Notes under the pieces: model-generated
Told to the model about the DNA's origin: nothing
Database searches by the model: none
The model's input: only the letters and a program-made list of their open reading frames with translations
From: Blastopirellula marina DSM 3645
GTDB taxonomy: Bacteria > Planctomycetota > Planctomycetia > Pirellulales > Pirellulaceae
NCBI RefSeq assembly: GCF_000153105.1
Contig: NZ_CH672377.1
Span: 1,840,147-1,904,146 of the forward strand
DNA length: 64,000 nt
Direction: 5' to 3'
Part shown: positions 1 through 9,268 of the stretch, in pieces
How positions within the stretch are numbered: the stretch's first letter is position 1
Layout: the number at the start of each line of letters is the position of its first letter
Position numbers and translations under genes: made by a program

Positions 1-2715
1 CAATGGCCCCACGTCGAGCGATTTCTCGCACGCTTGGAAGAGCGAGTCGACGATTTGCTCGGCCGTCATCCGGCGCGGCGCCGGACCAGCGAAGTTAAAT
101 CCAAACGGCGATGGCTCGCTCGTCGCGCGTTGATAAGCGTCTGACGAGACGATCTGCCGGGTCAGATGCTTCAGGTCGTAGCCATTGGCGACAAAGTCGC
201 GGGCCAGGTAGGCGAGCAGTTCCGGGTGCGACGGATCCGCGTTTTCCCAGTCGTCCAGCATTTCGACAAAGCCGCGTCCCATCAGTCGCTGCCAGACGCG
301 ATTGACCATCACCTGAGCGAATCGCGTATTCTCCGGGGCCGTCATCAGCAGCGCCAGACGTTCGCGCGAGTCATCAGCGTCATTCAAGTAAGCGTCGTCC
401 GGCTCGCTTTGCAGTTGCTCAAAGGCCCAGTGGGGCGAGATTTTTTCGCCTGCTTTCAAGACCGATTTTACGAGTCCCTCGCGTCCGCCGCCGGGAACGG
501 TGCTCGACTTCGGCACGGCGATTTGACTGCGATTGAGCATCGCTCCCATGCCAAACAGATCGGCCTGGGCGATGTCGTGATATGGAGCGTCATGGCAGCG
601 AGCACATTTCATCTGCACGCCGAGAAACGCTTGGCCCAGGACAAACGCTTTGGCCGCCATCGGCGAGTCGTTTTGCGAAGCCATCGCGAAACCGGCCGGA
701 CCGCCGCCGCGAGAACTCCCTTCCATCATGACCAGTTCGGTCACCATCCGGTCGAGCGGCTTGTTGTCTTGAAACGCTTCATACAAGTACCAGCGGAAGG
801 GGCCGGTGTTGTTGAGCGTCGGATTGATGATGTTGGGGTTCTCGGCTAGCGCATCTTGCCAATACGAAACCCAATGATCGGCCCAGCCGCTGTCGGCGAG
901 CAAGTGATCAATCGCCCAGTCGCGACGCTGCGCGGCCGGTTGCTGCTCGTACTGGGCGATCAGCGTGGGCGAAGGGATGCGTCCGACGATGTCGAGCGAC
1001 AAGCGGCGGAGGAAGGCCAAATCGTCGATCTTCCCGGTCGGCGTCTCTTCGGCTTCGGCCAGGACAACATTCAAAAATCGGTCGATGTCGCCGCGAACCG
1101 CTTTCTGATAGAGAGGCGCCAAGTCTTCCAACGATGGAACTTCGATCGGAGCTTGGCTGGCGATATGCTGTTTCGCATGCGCGTGACGCTTGTCCCAATA
1201 CGGTTTCGCTTCATCCACTTCGGCGCGGCGCAGACGATCGAGTTCGCGATACATCAGCCGCTGATCGGCGGCGAAGGGAACCCATGCTTCGTCGGTGATC
1301 GCAATTTGCATCTCGTCACGCGGCGAAAGAAGATGGAAGTCTCCCTCCGGCGTCGCGACGCTGACCGACGATTCGCCAAACGTTTGCCGACGATTTCCGC
1401 CGCCGATGATCATTTCATAGGCGACGATATGCTCTTGCCCGTCGCCGGTAATCGTAATCACTTTTTCTTGATCCCCGCGGGCCAGCGGGCGAATATTGGG
1501 CGCCAACGAACGATCCGGCTCGATTACCGTACCGTGAGCCGAACCGCTGATGTTGTGAAACGGGGTTTGCACCTGTAGTTCGCCATCGATATAGACGCGG
1601 GCCGAGTTTCGGGAGCGGACCAACAGGCGATGCTCTCCCGGCGGCAGAATAACGCGGCCGGCGGCGCGCAGCAGATAGGGACTGCTGCGATCGGCGCGAA
1701 CGGCGTCGCCGTTGTACTTTTGGCGAGCGTCCAAAAAGGCGAACGCCGGGATTTCGTAGGCTTCGACAAATCGAGGCTGTCGGAAGTCCCACGACTTGCG
1801 ATTGGGGATCCCTTCATACAGTTCGACCCGGACGGCGTCTTGCGGAAGCTGCGCGACATCGAAAGTCGGCTGCGGCGCTTCGTAGCGAAATCGCTTTTTG
1901 ATCGCGCTGGCCGAAAGGACATTGCGATACAGAGCGACTTCGTCGATCTGGCCGTGGAACGAACTGCCGGCCTGGCCGCCCATCGCCGATCCAATCCAAA
2001 CTTGGTCGTCATCCACTAGCGGCGCGGCGCCGGTGTCGCCCCCCATGTCCCACTTGCCTTTGACCGGCTTGCCGTCGATGTACCCGTGCAACGATCCCTT
2101 TTCGCCAAAGATGTAGGTCAATGCGACGTGATGCCAACCGTCGCCCACCGCGATCATCTTTTCACTATCCCAGCGGTGATAACTCGCGTTCTCGGCGTCT
2201 CGATACAAAAAGCTAATGCCGACCTAATCGCTGCCGCACAAACGGAGCGACCAGTTTTGATTGTCGGGCGAGAACCCGGCGCGATGGGTCCGGCCTTTCC
2301 CGATGATGTAGATGTAGCTGCCGCTGCGGTGCTGCGGAGAGACCCAGGCTTCGATCGTGATCGGATCGCCGGCGGCAAAATCCAAGGGGCTCTCAGCGCC
2401 GGGATCGTCAATCACAAACCGGCCCGGCTCTTTCGCCAATTCAAGCGCTCGATTGTCGACGTCAAACAACGGATACTGCGGCGCGGCCGCGCCCACCGTC
2501 AATTTGAGCGGCCCATGCTCGGCGGCCGAGAATTTCGCCCCCAAAGGCGCTTCATTCTCGATTTTGGCCAGATCATCCGCGTCAAACGACAAGTACAAGA
2601 CTGGACTATCCGTTTCAATCAACTCACGGTAGGTCGCTCCGTGAGCAGACACGATCATCGATGCGAACAGGCAAAGTGACGTCAAAACGGGGAAAAAACG
2701 GCTTCGAAGCGGCAT
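1..2715 (-). pseudogene. PSD1 (DUF1549/DUF1553) protein with LamG domain; one in-frame TAG, cut by the window edge
   Basis: The product starts at ATG 2715 (AAGG upstream) with a signal peptide (about 26 residues ending near SAHGA). It then has a LamG-type concanavalin fold, a central region, a DUF1549 (PSCyt2) domain with a CxxCH-like CARCH motif near 600-615, and the start of DUF1553 (MTAEQIVDSLFQ near the edge). The reading frame is interrupted once, by TAG at 2224-2226, inside the LamG domain. On both sides the same frame reads good family sequence, so a point nonsense change is more likely than a frameshift. The family is found almost only in planctomycetes and is thought to act outside the cytoplasm, often paired with DUF1501 proteins, but its biochemistry is unproven. 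The C-terminus lies outside the window. It could be a true pseudogene, a sequencing error, or a site of read-through. Confidence 0.8.
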
Positions 2716-2961
2716 AATTTCTGCCTTGATGGTCAGATTCGAAACATAGGTAGGCATTAAAGGTGGGCATCGCTAATTTGCGACGTAGCTCAATTCTACC
2801 AAAAATCCTTTCGCCAGACCAAGGAAAATTACTTACAAACGAAAGGAGTTCTCCCTGCTCAGGCGTTCGCTAGCGTCGGGTGGTTGACCCTTGGGCGGGC
2901 GAAGTCGTACAAAGGCGATTTGACACACCTCTTCCGACGACGAGCAGGGAGCTCTGGAACG

Positions 2962-4527
2962 TTGAATCCTTCGATCAAAAACGCACTCATCAGCGTCAGT
3001 GACAAGCTGGGCCTGGTCGACTTTGCTCGCGGTCTGTGCGCCTGCGGGATCACCGTCTACTCGACCGGCGGCACCAGAAAACATCTGGAAGGGGAGGGGA
3101 TCGCGGTCCGCGACGTTTCCGAATACACCGGTTTTCCGGAAATGATGGACGGTCGCCTGAAGACGCTCCACCCGAAAATCTTTGGCGGCATCCTCTGCCG
3201 ACATGACCGCGAAGACGACATGCGCGCGATCGATCAACATCGGATCGAAGCCTTCCCGCTGGTCGTCGTCAATCTCTACCCGTTCGAAGCGACCATCGCC
3301 AAGTCGGGCGTCACCATGGCCGAAGCGATCGAGCAGATCGACATCGGCGGGCCGAGTCTGGTCCGTGCAGCGGCTAAGAACCATGCGTTCACCGCCATTG
3401 CATCGCGCCCCGAACATTACGCCGAGATTCTGGCCCAGATCGAAGCGACCGGCGGAACGACGTTGGAACTGCGACAGAAGCTGGCCGGCGAAGCTTTCGC
3501 ACATACGGCCGCTTATGACCGCGCGATCTCGGACTACTTCGAGTCGCAGTCCGCGCCAGAGGCTTTCCCAGCGACGATGCGTCTCGAGCTGAAACGGGAA
3601 GAAGTCTTACGTTACGGCGAAAACCCGCATCAGGAAGCGGCTGTTTACAGCAACCCGCGAGAAGTGGGCGCCAACCTGGTCACCGCTCGCCAGTTGAACG
3701 GCAAAGGGCTGTCATACAACAACCTGCTGGATCTCGACAGCGCGTTGGCGATCGCTCGCGGCTTGCCTGACTGCGGCGTCAGCGTGGTCAAACACAACAA
3801 TCCCTGCGGCGCAGCATCCAGCGACAACATCGCTGACGCGTGTCGCAAAGCGATGGACGGCGATCCGGTCAGCGCGTTCGGCAGCGTCCTTGGTTTCAAT
3901 CAACCGGTCGACGCCGCCGCCGCCGAGTATCTCTCGACGCCGGGCCTATTTGTCGAAGCGATCGCGGCGCCCAGTTTTTCGGCCGAAGCGGTCGAGATTC
4001 TGACCAGCAAACCCAAGTGGAAAGCGAACGTTCGCCTGATGCAGGTCGGCGAGTTCACCGATCGCCGACCCCCATTGCAAACACGCTGGATCGAAGGGGG
4101 TCTGCTGGTTCAGGGAACCGACTTTGGCGATGATCCCGAAGTGGAGTGGACCGTCGCCACCAAGGCGCAGGTATCCCCGGAACTTTGGGCCGAACTAAAG
4201 TTTGCGTGGGCCGTCTGTCGCTATGTGAAGTCAAACGCGATCGTCCTCTGCAAAGACCGCGCATTGATCGGCGCCGGCGCCGGACAGATGAGCCGCGTCG
4301 ATTCGGTAGAAATCGCGATCAAAAAGGCCGGCGAGCGTGGCCCCGGCAGCGTGTTGGCTAGTGACGCATTTTTCCCGTTCCCCGATTCGATTCATGAGGC
4401 GGCCAAAGCGGGCGTCGCCGCGTTGATTCAACCCGGCGGATCGAAACGAGACCAGGAAGTGATCGACGCGTGCGACGAGCACGGACTACCGATGATCTTC
4501 ACCAATCGCCGTCATTTCCGCCACTAA
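2962..4527 (+). CDS. purH: Bifunctional AICAR transformylase / IMP cyclohydrolase
   Basis: PurH carries out the last two steps of de novo IMP synthesis in the cytoplasm: formylation of AICAR by 10-formyl-THF, then ring closure. The N-terminal MGS-like cyclohydrolase domain opens with IKNALISVSDK and includes STGGT and GRLKTLHPKI. The transformylase domain carries RYGENPHQ near residue 216 and the catalytic Lys-His in VVKHNNPCG near residue 275. The C-terminus RHFRH is the usual PurH end. I chose TTG 2962 as the start: it has AGGGAG about 10 nt upstream and gives 521 residues, the family length. The frame stays open upstream to a TTG at 2884, but that extension is not PurH-like. trpC follows 22 nt later on the same strand. 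Confidence 0.96.
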   Translation: MNPSIKNALISVSDKLGLVDFARGLCACGITVYSTGGTRKHLEGEGIAVRDVSEYTGFPEMMDGRLKTLHPKIFGGILCRHDREDDMRAIDQHRIEAFPLVVVNLYPFEATIAKSGVTMAEAIEQIDIGGPSLVRAAAKNHAFTAIASRPEHYAEILAQIEATGGTTLELRQKLAGEAFAHTAAYDRAISDYFESQSAPEAFPATMRLELKREEVLRYGENPHQEAAVYSNPREVGANLVTARQLNGKGLSYNNLLDLDSALAIARGLPDCGVSVVKHNNPCGAASSDNIADACRKAMDGDPVSAFGSVLGFNQPVDAAAAEYLSTPGLFVEAIAAPSFSAEAVEILTSKPKWKANVRLMQVGEFTDRRPPLQTRWIEGGLLVQGTDFGDDPEVEWTVATKAQVSPELWAELKFAWAVCRYVKSNAIVLCKDRALIGAGAGQMSRVDSVEIAIKKAGERGPGSVLASDAFFPFPDSIHEAAKAGVAALIQPGGSKRDQEVIDACDEHGLPMIFTNRRHFRH

Positions 4528-4549
4528 ACCGCTGCAGGAAAGTAACTTC

Positions 4550-5338
4550 GTGCCGACTGTTCTCGACAAAATCGTCGCTACCAAACGGGAAGAGATCGCC
4601 GTTGCGAAGTCGCAATATCCGGCCGACCTACTAGAGCGAATGGTGGCCGACGCGCCGCCGGTCCGTGATTTTTTCGGGGCGCTCGCCGCGGCTGGTCCGA
4701 TTAAGCTGATCGCCGAAGTAAAAAAAGCGAGCCCCTCGAAAGGGATCATTCGCGAAGACTTCAACCCGGTCGAGATCGCGCTGGCCTACGAAGCGGCCGG
4801 CGCGACTTGCATTAGCTGCCTGACCGATGAAATCTATTTTCAAGGCTCGCTCGATTACCTCCGCGAGATCCGCAAAGCGGTCGGCATCCCGGTCCTGCGG
4901 AAAGACTTCATCCTCGATCCCTATCAACTGCTCGAGGCCCGCGTCGCCGGCGCCGACGCCGTGCTGCTGATCGCCGAATGTCTGGACGACTGCGCGCTTC
5001 GCTCGCTGCATAACGCCGCAATCGACCTGGGGATGACGCCGCTGGTCGAGCTTTACGAACCGGAGAATATTACCCGCGTCTTAGAAGCAGGCGCCGACTT
5101 GATCGGCGTCAACAATCGCGATCTGCGGACCTTCGAGATCGACTTGCAACATACGGTTCGCCTGCGTCAGCAAATCCCCAGCGACAAACTGCTGGTCGGC
5201 GAAAGCGGCATCTTCACCCACGACGACGTGCAGTTGCTTGCAAGCGCCGGAGTCGACGCAATCTTGGTGGGCGAGAGTCTGATGCGTCAGCAGGACATCG
5301 GCGCGGCGGTCAAATCGCTGCTAGGAACAGCGGAATGA
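4550..5338 (+). CDS. trpC: Indole-3-glycerol phosphate synthase
   Basis: This enzyme converts 1-(2-carboxyphenylamino)-1-deoxyribulose 5-phosphate to indole-3-glycerol phosphate in tryptophan synthesis. The 262-residue (beta/alpha)8 barrel has the family motifs in order: IAEVKKASPSKG near residue 53 (catalytic Glu and Lys), LRKDFI, LVELYE, GVNNRDL and VGESGI. The start is GTG 4550 with GGAAAG 8 nt upstream. It is a single-domain TrpC with no TrpF fusion. No other trp gene is in the window, so the pathway is scattered. It lies between purH and a DoxX-like gene whose ATG overlaps the trpC stop. Confidence 0.96.
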   Translation: MPTVLDKIVATKREEIAVAKSQYPADLLERMVADAPPVRDFFGALAAAGPIKLIAEVKKASPSKGIIREDFNPVEIALAYEAAGATCISCLTDEIYFQGSLDYLREIRKAVGIPVLRKDFILDPYQLLEARVAGADAVLLIAECLDDCALRSLHNAAIDLGMTPLVELYEPENITRVLEAGADLIGVNNRDLRTFEIDLQHTVRLRQQIPSDKLLVGESGIFTHDDVQLLASAGVDAILVGESLMRQQDIGAAVKSLLGTAE

Positions 5339-5790
5339 CGCTCACGCTGATCCTCCTGGGGCTGCTGTGCGGGCCATGGTTGATCGCGACGCTGCTGCGA
5401 TTGTCGCCCAATATCAAACATCTGGCCGGGACCATCGGCATTACGCTGCTCTTTCTGTTTGCCGGCCTGGGGCACTTTATCGTGACGGACGAGATGGTCG
5501 CGATGTTGCCCGAGTTCTTGCCGCTTCGTCGACTTGCCGTCCATCTCTCAGGCATCGTCGAATGGATCGCCGCGATCCTCGTTTTGATCCCACGGCTGCG
5601 CAAATCGACCGGCTGGTTCTTGGTGGTGCTGCTCATTTTTCTGCTGCCGGTCAATATTTATGCGGCGATGGTGCACGCACCGGCCGGCGGGCATGCCTGG
5701 GGACCGATCTACCTGCTGATTCGCATGCCGTTGCAAACGATCATGATCGCTTGGACTTATTATTTCGCCGCCAGACCGGCGGACCAATAA
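5335..5790 (+). CDS. DoxX-like four-helix membrane protein
   Basis: This is a 151-residue integral membrane protein with about four hydrophobic helices (residues 1-22, 32-50, 65-85 and 95-115, with a last segment near 130-145). The second helix holds FLFAGLGHF, the type of segment found in DoxX/DoxD-like proteins. Its ATG overlaps the trpC stop as ATGA, so it is probably translationally coupled to trpC. DoxX-like proteins are linked to quinone or thiol redox chemistry in some bacteria, but most have no proven role. No function is assigned here. Confidence 0.8.
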   Translation: MTLTLILLGLLCGPWLIATLLRLSPNIKHLAGTIGITLLFLFAGLGHFIVTDEMVAMLPEFLPLRRLAVHLSGIVEWIAAILVLIPRLRKSTGWFLVVLLIFLLPVNIYAAMVHAPAGGHAWGPIYLLIRMPLQTIMIAWTYYFAARPADQ

Positions 5791-5823
5791 GATGTTGGGG
5801 CGAGCCCCAATTCTCCGCTTTTC

Positions 5824-5916
5824 GTAGACCGCTGCGCAAGCGAGGAAATTGCGGTCGGCTACGTCGAGCACTATTTGATGCGCAAGCGATTTTTCCTCGC
5901 TTGCGCGGCGGGCTAC
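5824..5916. repeat. Dispersed inverted-repeat element, copy 1
   Basis: Two 24-nt arms, 5824-5847 and 5893-5916, are reverse complements with about 22 of 24 positions matching; the core is GCGCAAGCGAGGAA. The element lies between the convergent DoxX and TerC genes. A second copy with the same arm consensus (GTAGCCCGCC, then GCGCAAGCGAGG) is at 33681-33772. Both copies are flanked on the right by CTACGAAGAG. It may also work as a bidirectional terminator, but there is no clear T-tract. Confidence 0.75.
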
Positions 5917-5931
5917 GAAGAGTAGAAGCGT

Positions 5932-6723
5932 CTATTGCTTCTCAATCGGCTTGCGACTCACGGTTTTCATTCGCAAATTGAGCATCTCGACGACCAGCGC
6001 AAACGCCATCGCGAAGTAGACATAGCCTTTGTCAAAGTGGGCGCCGGTCCCTTCGGCGACCAGCATGACGCCGATCAAAATCAGAAAGCTGAGCGCCAGC
6101 ATCTTCAAGGTTGGATGCCGCTCGACAAAGTTCGAGATCGGATTGGCGAACGTAATCATCACGGCGACGGCCGCGATGACCGCCGCGATCATCACATAGA
6201 TGCCGGGGATGACCCCGCCGATATCTCCTTTGACCATCCCGACCGCGGTGATGACCGAGTCGAGAGAGAAGATAATATCGAGCAGCACAATTTGCGTGAT
6301 TACTCCTCCGAAGGTGATCGCCTCTTTGGGAGTATCGGATTCTTCGTGCGGTTCATGCTCCAGTTTTTCATGGATCTCGTGCACGCTTTTCCAGATCAAA
6401 AACAGGCCGCCGAAAAAGAGGATCAGATCTTTGATCGAAACATGATTCAACTCTTCGTGCTCGATCAGGTAATTCAGTTGGATCCCCAGGTCCGTCCAAC
6501 TGAACAGCGGAAAGGTCGCTTTCATCACCCACGAGATCGTCAGCAGCAGCAAGATGCGCATTCCAAGCGCCGCCAACAAGCCCACTTTGCGCGCCTTGGG
6601 ACGCTCTGACTCCGGCAGTCGGCCCGAAACGATCGCGATGAAAACGATGTTATCGATGCCCAAGACGATTTCGAGCGCGGTGAGCGTTACCAGGGCAATT
6701 GAGGCTTCGATCCATGCGTCCAT
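5932..6723 (-). CDS. TerC-family integral membrane protein
   Basis: This is a 263-residue polytopic protein with the TerC signature LEIVLGIDNIVFIAI near residues 17-31 and the second conserved motif QIVLLDIIFSLDSVITAVG near 145-163, whose acidic residues line a metal path in this family. About seven membrane helices are apparent, with a His/Glu-rich cytoplasmic loop (KLEHEPHEES) in the middle. TerC-type proteins are linked to tellurite resistance and, more recently, to manganese export or metal loading of secreted enzymes. The substrate here is unknown. ATG 6723 was chosen; a TTG one codon upstream is the alternative. Confidence 0.92.
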   Translation of the reverse strand: MDAWIEASIALVTLTALEIVLGIDNIVFIAIVSGRLPESERPKARKVGLLAALGMRILLLLTISWVMKATFPLFSWTDLGIQLNYLIEHEELNHVSIKDLILFFGGLFLIWKSVHEIHEKLEHEPHEESDTPKEAITFGGVITQIVLLDIIFSLDSVITAVGMVKGDIGGVIPGIYVMIAAVIAAVAVMITFANPISNFVERHPTLKMLALSFLILIGVMLVAEGTGAHFDKGYVYFAMAFALVVEMLNLRMKTVSRKPIEKQ

Positions 6724-6934
6724 CAAGCGGCGATCCTGTAGCGGCGAAATTGATTCTAAGGCGGTAGTTCGTCTGCGGGGCGACGATCTTGGACTTCCGC
6801 CCGCGCGACGCGAGTATCATAGCCCAGTCTCCCTGCGGCGCATACCAAAAGTCGACGGCGTTGAATTTGCGGCGCCGCCGGTTCAGAATAGATCGACCCA
6901 CACCTTTTGCCCGCACTCCCTGGAATTACCTGCG

Positions 6935-7885
6935 ATGCCTAATTTGCTCGATCGACGCGACGCTTTTCGTTTGGCTGGCCTGGCCGGCGCCAGCTTTTGG
7001 CTCGGCGCTGCGGCAAGCCGCGCGGCGGAGACTCCGGCGAACGACGATTTTGGCATTCGCTACTGCTTGAACATGTCGACGATTCGGGGACAAGACCTGC
7101 CGCTTGACCAGGAAGTCGATATCGCCGCCCACGCCGGCTACAGCGGCGTCGAACCCTGGATCAGCAAGATCGCCGCCTACCAGCAGTCAGGCGGCAGCCT
7201 GGACGACCTGCGCAAGCGGATCGAGGACCGCGGCATGCAGGTGGAAAGCGCCATTGGTTTCGCTCAATGGATTGTGGATGACGATGCGGCCCGCAAGAAG
7301 GGTCTCGAGGACGCTCGCCGCGACATGCTGCTGATCAAGTCGCTAGGCGGTACGCGAATCGCCGCTCCCCCGTCCGGAGCGACTAAGGGAGCGAAGCTGG
7401 ACCTGCTGACCGTCGCCGATCGTTATCGCGCCCTGTGCGAAGTGGGAGCCGAGGTGGGCGTAACGCCGGAACTGGAACTGTGGGGTTTCTCGGCCAATCT
7501 CAGCCGCTTGGGAGAAGTCGCCTGCGTCGCGACCGAAGCGGCTCACCCGCGGGCTTGCATCATGCCGGACGTTTACCACATCTACAAAGGGGGTTCTGAT
7601 TTCGCGGGCCTCCGCGTGATCAACGGCGCGGCGATGCCGGTCTTTCACATGAACGACTATCCGGCCGATCCCCCGCGCAGCACGATCAACGATAGCGACC
7701 GCGTCTTTCCCGGCGATGGGGTCGCTCCGCTGACGCAGATCATTCGCGATTTGCACGCCGGCGGCTTCCGCGGCGCGTTCTCGCTCGAGCTGTTTAACGC
7801 CGGCTATTGGAAACGAGACGCACTGGAAGTAGCCCAAGAGGGGCTGGCGAAGATGAAAGCGTCGGTCCGAAAGGCGTTGGGTTAA
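6935..7885 (+). CDS. Exported sugar phosphate isomerase/epimerase-type TIM barrel protein
   Basis: The 316-residue product begins MPNLLDRRDAFRLAG, a twin-arginine-like motif followed by a hydrophobic stretch and Ala-rich cleavage region, so Tat export is likely. The mature part is a xylose-isomerase-like/AP-endonuclease-2 TIM barrel. Visible motifs are GYSGVEPW (first strand), ELELWGF, IMPDVYHIYKGG and HMNDYP, whose Glu, Asp and His residues match metal-binding positions of the family. ATG 6935 was chosen because it begins the Tat leader; the frame is open well upstream without family sequence. Planctomycetes encode many such exported paralogues, mostly of unknown substrate. The gene converges with 7898-8611, with only 12 nt between stop codons. 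Confidence 0.85.
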   Translation: MPNLLDRRDAFRLAGLAGASFWLGAAASRAAETPANDDFGIRYCLNMSTIRGQDLPLDQEVDIAAHAGYSGVEPWISKIAAYQQSGGSLDDLRKRIEDRGMQVESAIGFAQWIVDDDAARKKGLEDARRDMLLIKSLGGTRIAAPPSGATKGAKLDLLTVADRYRALCEVGAEVGVTPELELWGFSANLSRLGEVACVATEAAHPRACIMPDVYHIYKGGSDFAGLRVINGAAMPVFHMNDYPADPPRSTINDSDRVFPGDGVAPLTQIIRDLHAGGFRGAFSLELFNAGYWKRDALEVAQEGLAKMKASVRKALG

Positions 7886-7897
7886 AACGCCGCCGAT

Positions 7898-8611
7898 TTA
7901 CTCTTCACGGGCGAAGCGGCAGTTCGTGACATACCACTCGTAGTCAAAATCACTCCCTTCCGCGCCGGCCAAACGACACATCTCCACCGCGATCTCACGA
8001 TGCAGATCGCCGGCAGTCGCGTCAAATATGCAGGTCGTGTAGGGCCGACCGGAGTCGTAACGAATTTGCGCCACGCGTAAGAATTTGAAGTGCGGTCGGG
8101 GACTCTGATGCTCTTGCAGCCATTTGACCGGGGCCAGGTCGATGAATTCGCCGAACTTCTCCAGCGCTTCGGGGTTGTCGCTGTAGTAGACGTTGAGATT
8201 GCCATCCAGCGGAACGCGCCCCCCCGGCGCCAACGTCAGTTGATGCGCCTCTTGCGAATTCTCCACTACCAACGGTAACCAGGCCGCGGCGAACTTCACG
8301 GCGTTGCTTTCGATCGCTTGCGAGGTGATCAGGTCGTGAGCGACGCCGGTGGCGCCCAAAACGCCGGAGAGTATCAACCCAGCGGTCGCGACTCCCCTTC
8401 CGGTCAGGTGATCGCTGTTGGCGATATTGCGCAGCGCGACCAACGCGACGATCACGCCCACGATCGGTACGAACCAAAAAATCTGGTTCGAAATCGCCAG
8501 AATGGAAGCGAACCCCAAAATAACCGCGGCGATCGCTGCGCGACTCGGCTCGCGATAATTGACGAGGTCTTCGTTTCCGACGGAATGTTCAGGAGAGGAG
8601 AATTCGGTCAT
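7898..8611 (-). CDS. Membrane protein with DUF4190-like N-terminal region
   Basis: The 237-residue protein has a short polar N-terminus, then two or three hydrophobic helices (AAIAAVILGFASILAI, FWFVPIVGVIVALVAL, and a third with GLILSGVLGATG), the arrangement of DUF4190-type proteins. A soluble domain of about 140 residues without an assigned fold follows. It is the last gene of a minus-strand run after the CvpA-like gene (30 nt gap). ATG 8611 is preferred; a GTG eight codons upstream is possible. No enzymatic motif is visible, so the role is unknown. Confidence 0.7.
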   Translation of the reverse strand: MTEFSSPEHSVGNEDLVNYREPSRAAIAAVILGFASILAISNQIFWFVPIVGVIVALVALRNIANSDHLTGRGVATAGLILSGVLGATGVAHDLITSQAIESNAVKFAAAWLPLVVENSQEAHQLTLAPGGRVPLDGNLNVYYSDNPEALEKFGEFIDLAPVKWLQEHQSPRPHFKFLRVAQIRYDSGRPYTTCIFDATAGDLHREIAVEMCRLAGAEGSDFDYEWYVTNCRFAREE

Positions 8612-8641
8612 TTTTTTACAACAACGCAGGTCCACGAAAAG

Positions 8642-9229
8642 TTACGGGGTGACGAACAAGCCGTCTTTTGTCTTCAATTCGGCAGCACGTTTCACGCGCG
8701 AATCCGCGTAGGCTTCGGCGTCAAAAGGGGCTCCCAATAACCCCATACCCAACTTGGAAGGAAATTCAACATACCACTTGGCGTACATGATGCCGCCGGT
8801 ACGCACGAATCCGCTCTGACCAACCATCGCTTGAAAACCATCGGCTCCCAAAGGCGCGGAAAAGAACGTGAAGATACACCAACACAAAAAGGTGCAACAA
8901 GCTCCCCCGCAAAAGAGATAGTCGGTCATTTGCTCGACAGGTCCGCCGCCGATACGGACCGGCACCGGCGACAGTTTGTCGGTGATCGCTCGGGTAATCC
9001 CGAAAAAGACGAGGAACAACACCCAAATCGACAAAAATTCGGCGAAGTAGTACATCCCGTCGTAAAGTCCGACCAGCAAGTTGGCCAACGGCGTCGAATA
9101 ATTGAACGCAGCTACGCCGGCGAAGGTGATGTTGAACATCATCAACGCGCAGCTCCAAAAGCCTTGATTGAACGTCAAAGCGATGAACGCTAAGACCAAG
9201 ATGATCAAGACAATAAAGTTCATATCCAT
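8642..9229 (-). CDS. CvpA-like multi-pass membrane protein
   Basis: The 195-residue protein has four hydrophobic helices in its first 125 residues: MNFIVLIILVLAFIAL, a second starting WSCALMMFNITFAGVAAF, a third with FLSIWVLFLVFFGI, and a Cys-rich segment CGGACCTFLCWCIFTFF. The helix-loop pattern matches CvpA/colicin V production-like proteins. The five cysteines in the last helix are unusual. The gene follows the GspE-like gene by 39 nt on the same strand. In planctomycetes similar CvpA-like genes are often annotated beside pilus or secretion ATPases, but that association is my recollection, not something shown here. Confidence 0.6.
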   Translation of the reverse strand: MDMNFIVLIILVLAFIALTFNQGFWSCALMMFNITFAGVAAFNYSTPLANLLVGLYDGMYYFAEFLSIWVLFLVFFGITRAITDKLSPVPVRIGGGPVEQMTDYLFCGGACCTFLCWCIFTFFSAPLGADGFQAMVGQSGFVRTGGIMYAKWYVEFPSKLGMGLLGAPFDAEAYADSRVKRAAELKTKDGLFVTP

Positions 9230-9268
9230 GGCGAGATCGCCTTTCTGAGCATCTGGCTCTCGGAAATA

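Noticed and set aside
166-2679. Several plus-strand frames of 200 or more codons opposite the PSD1 gene
   Set aside because: They mirror the codon bias of the minus-strand gene, whose frame encodes recognisable domains.
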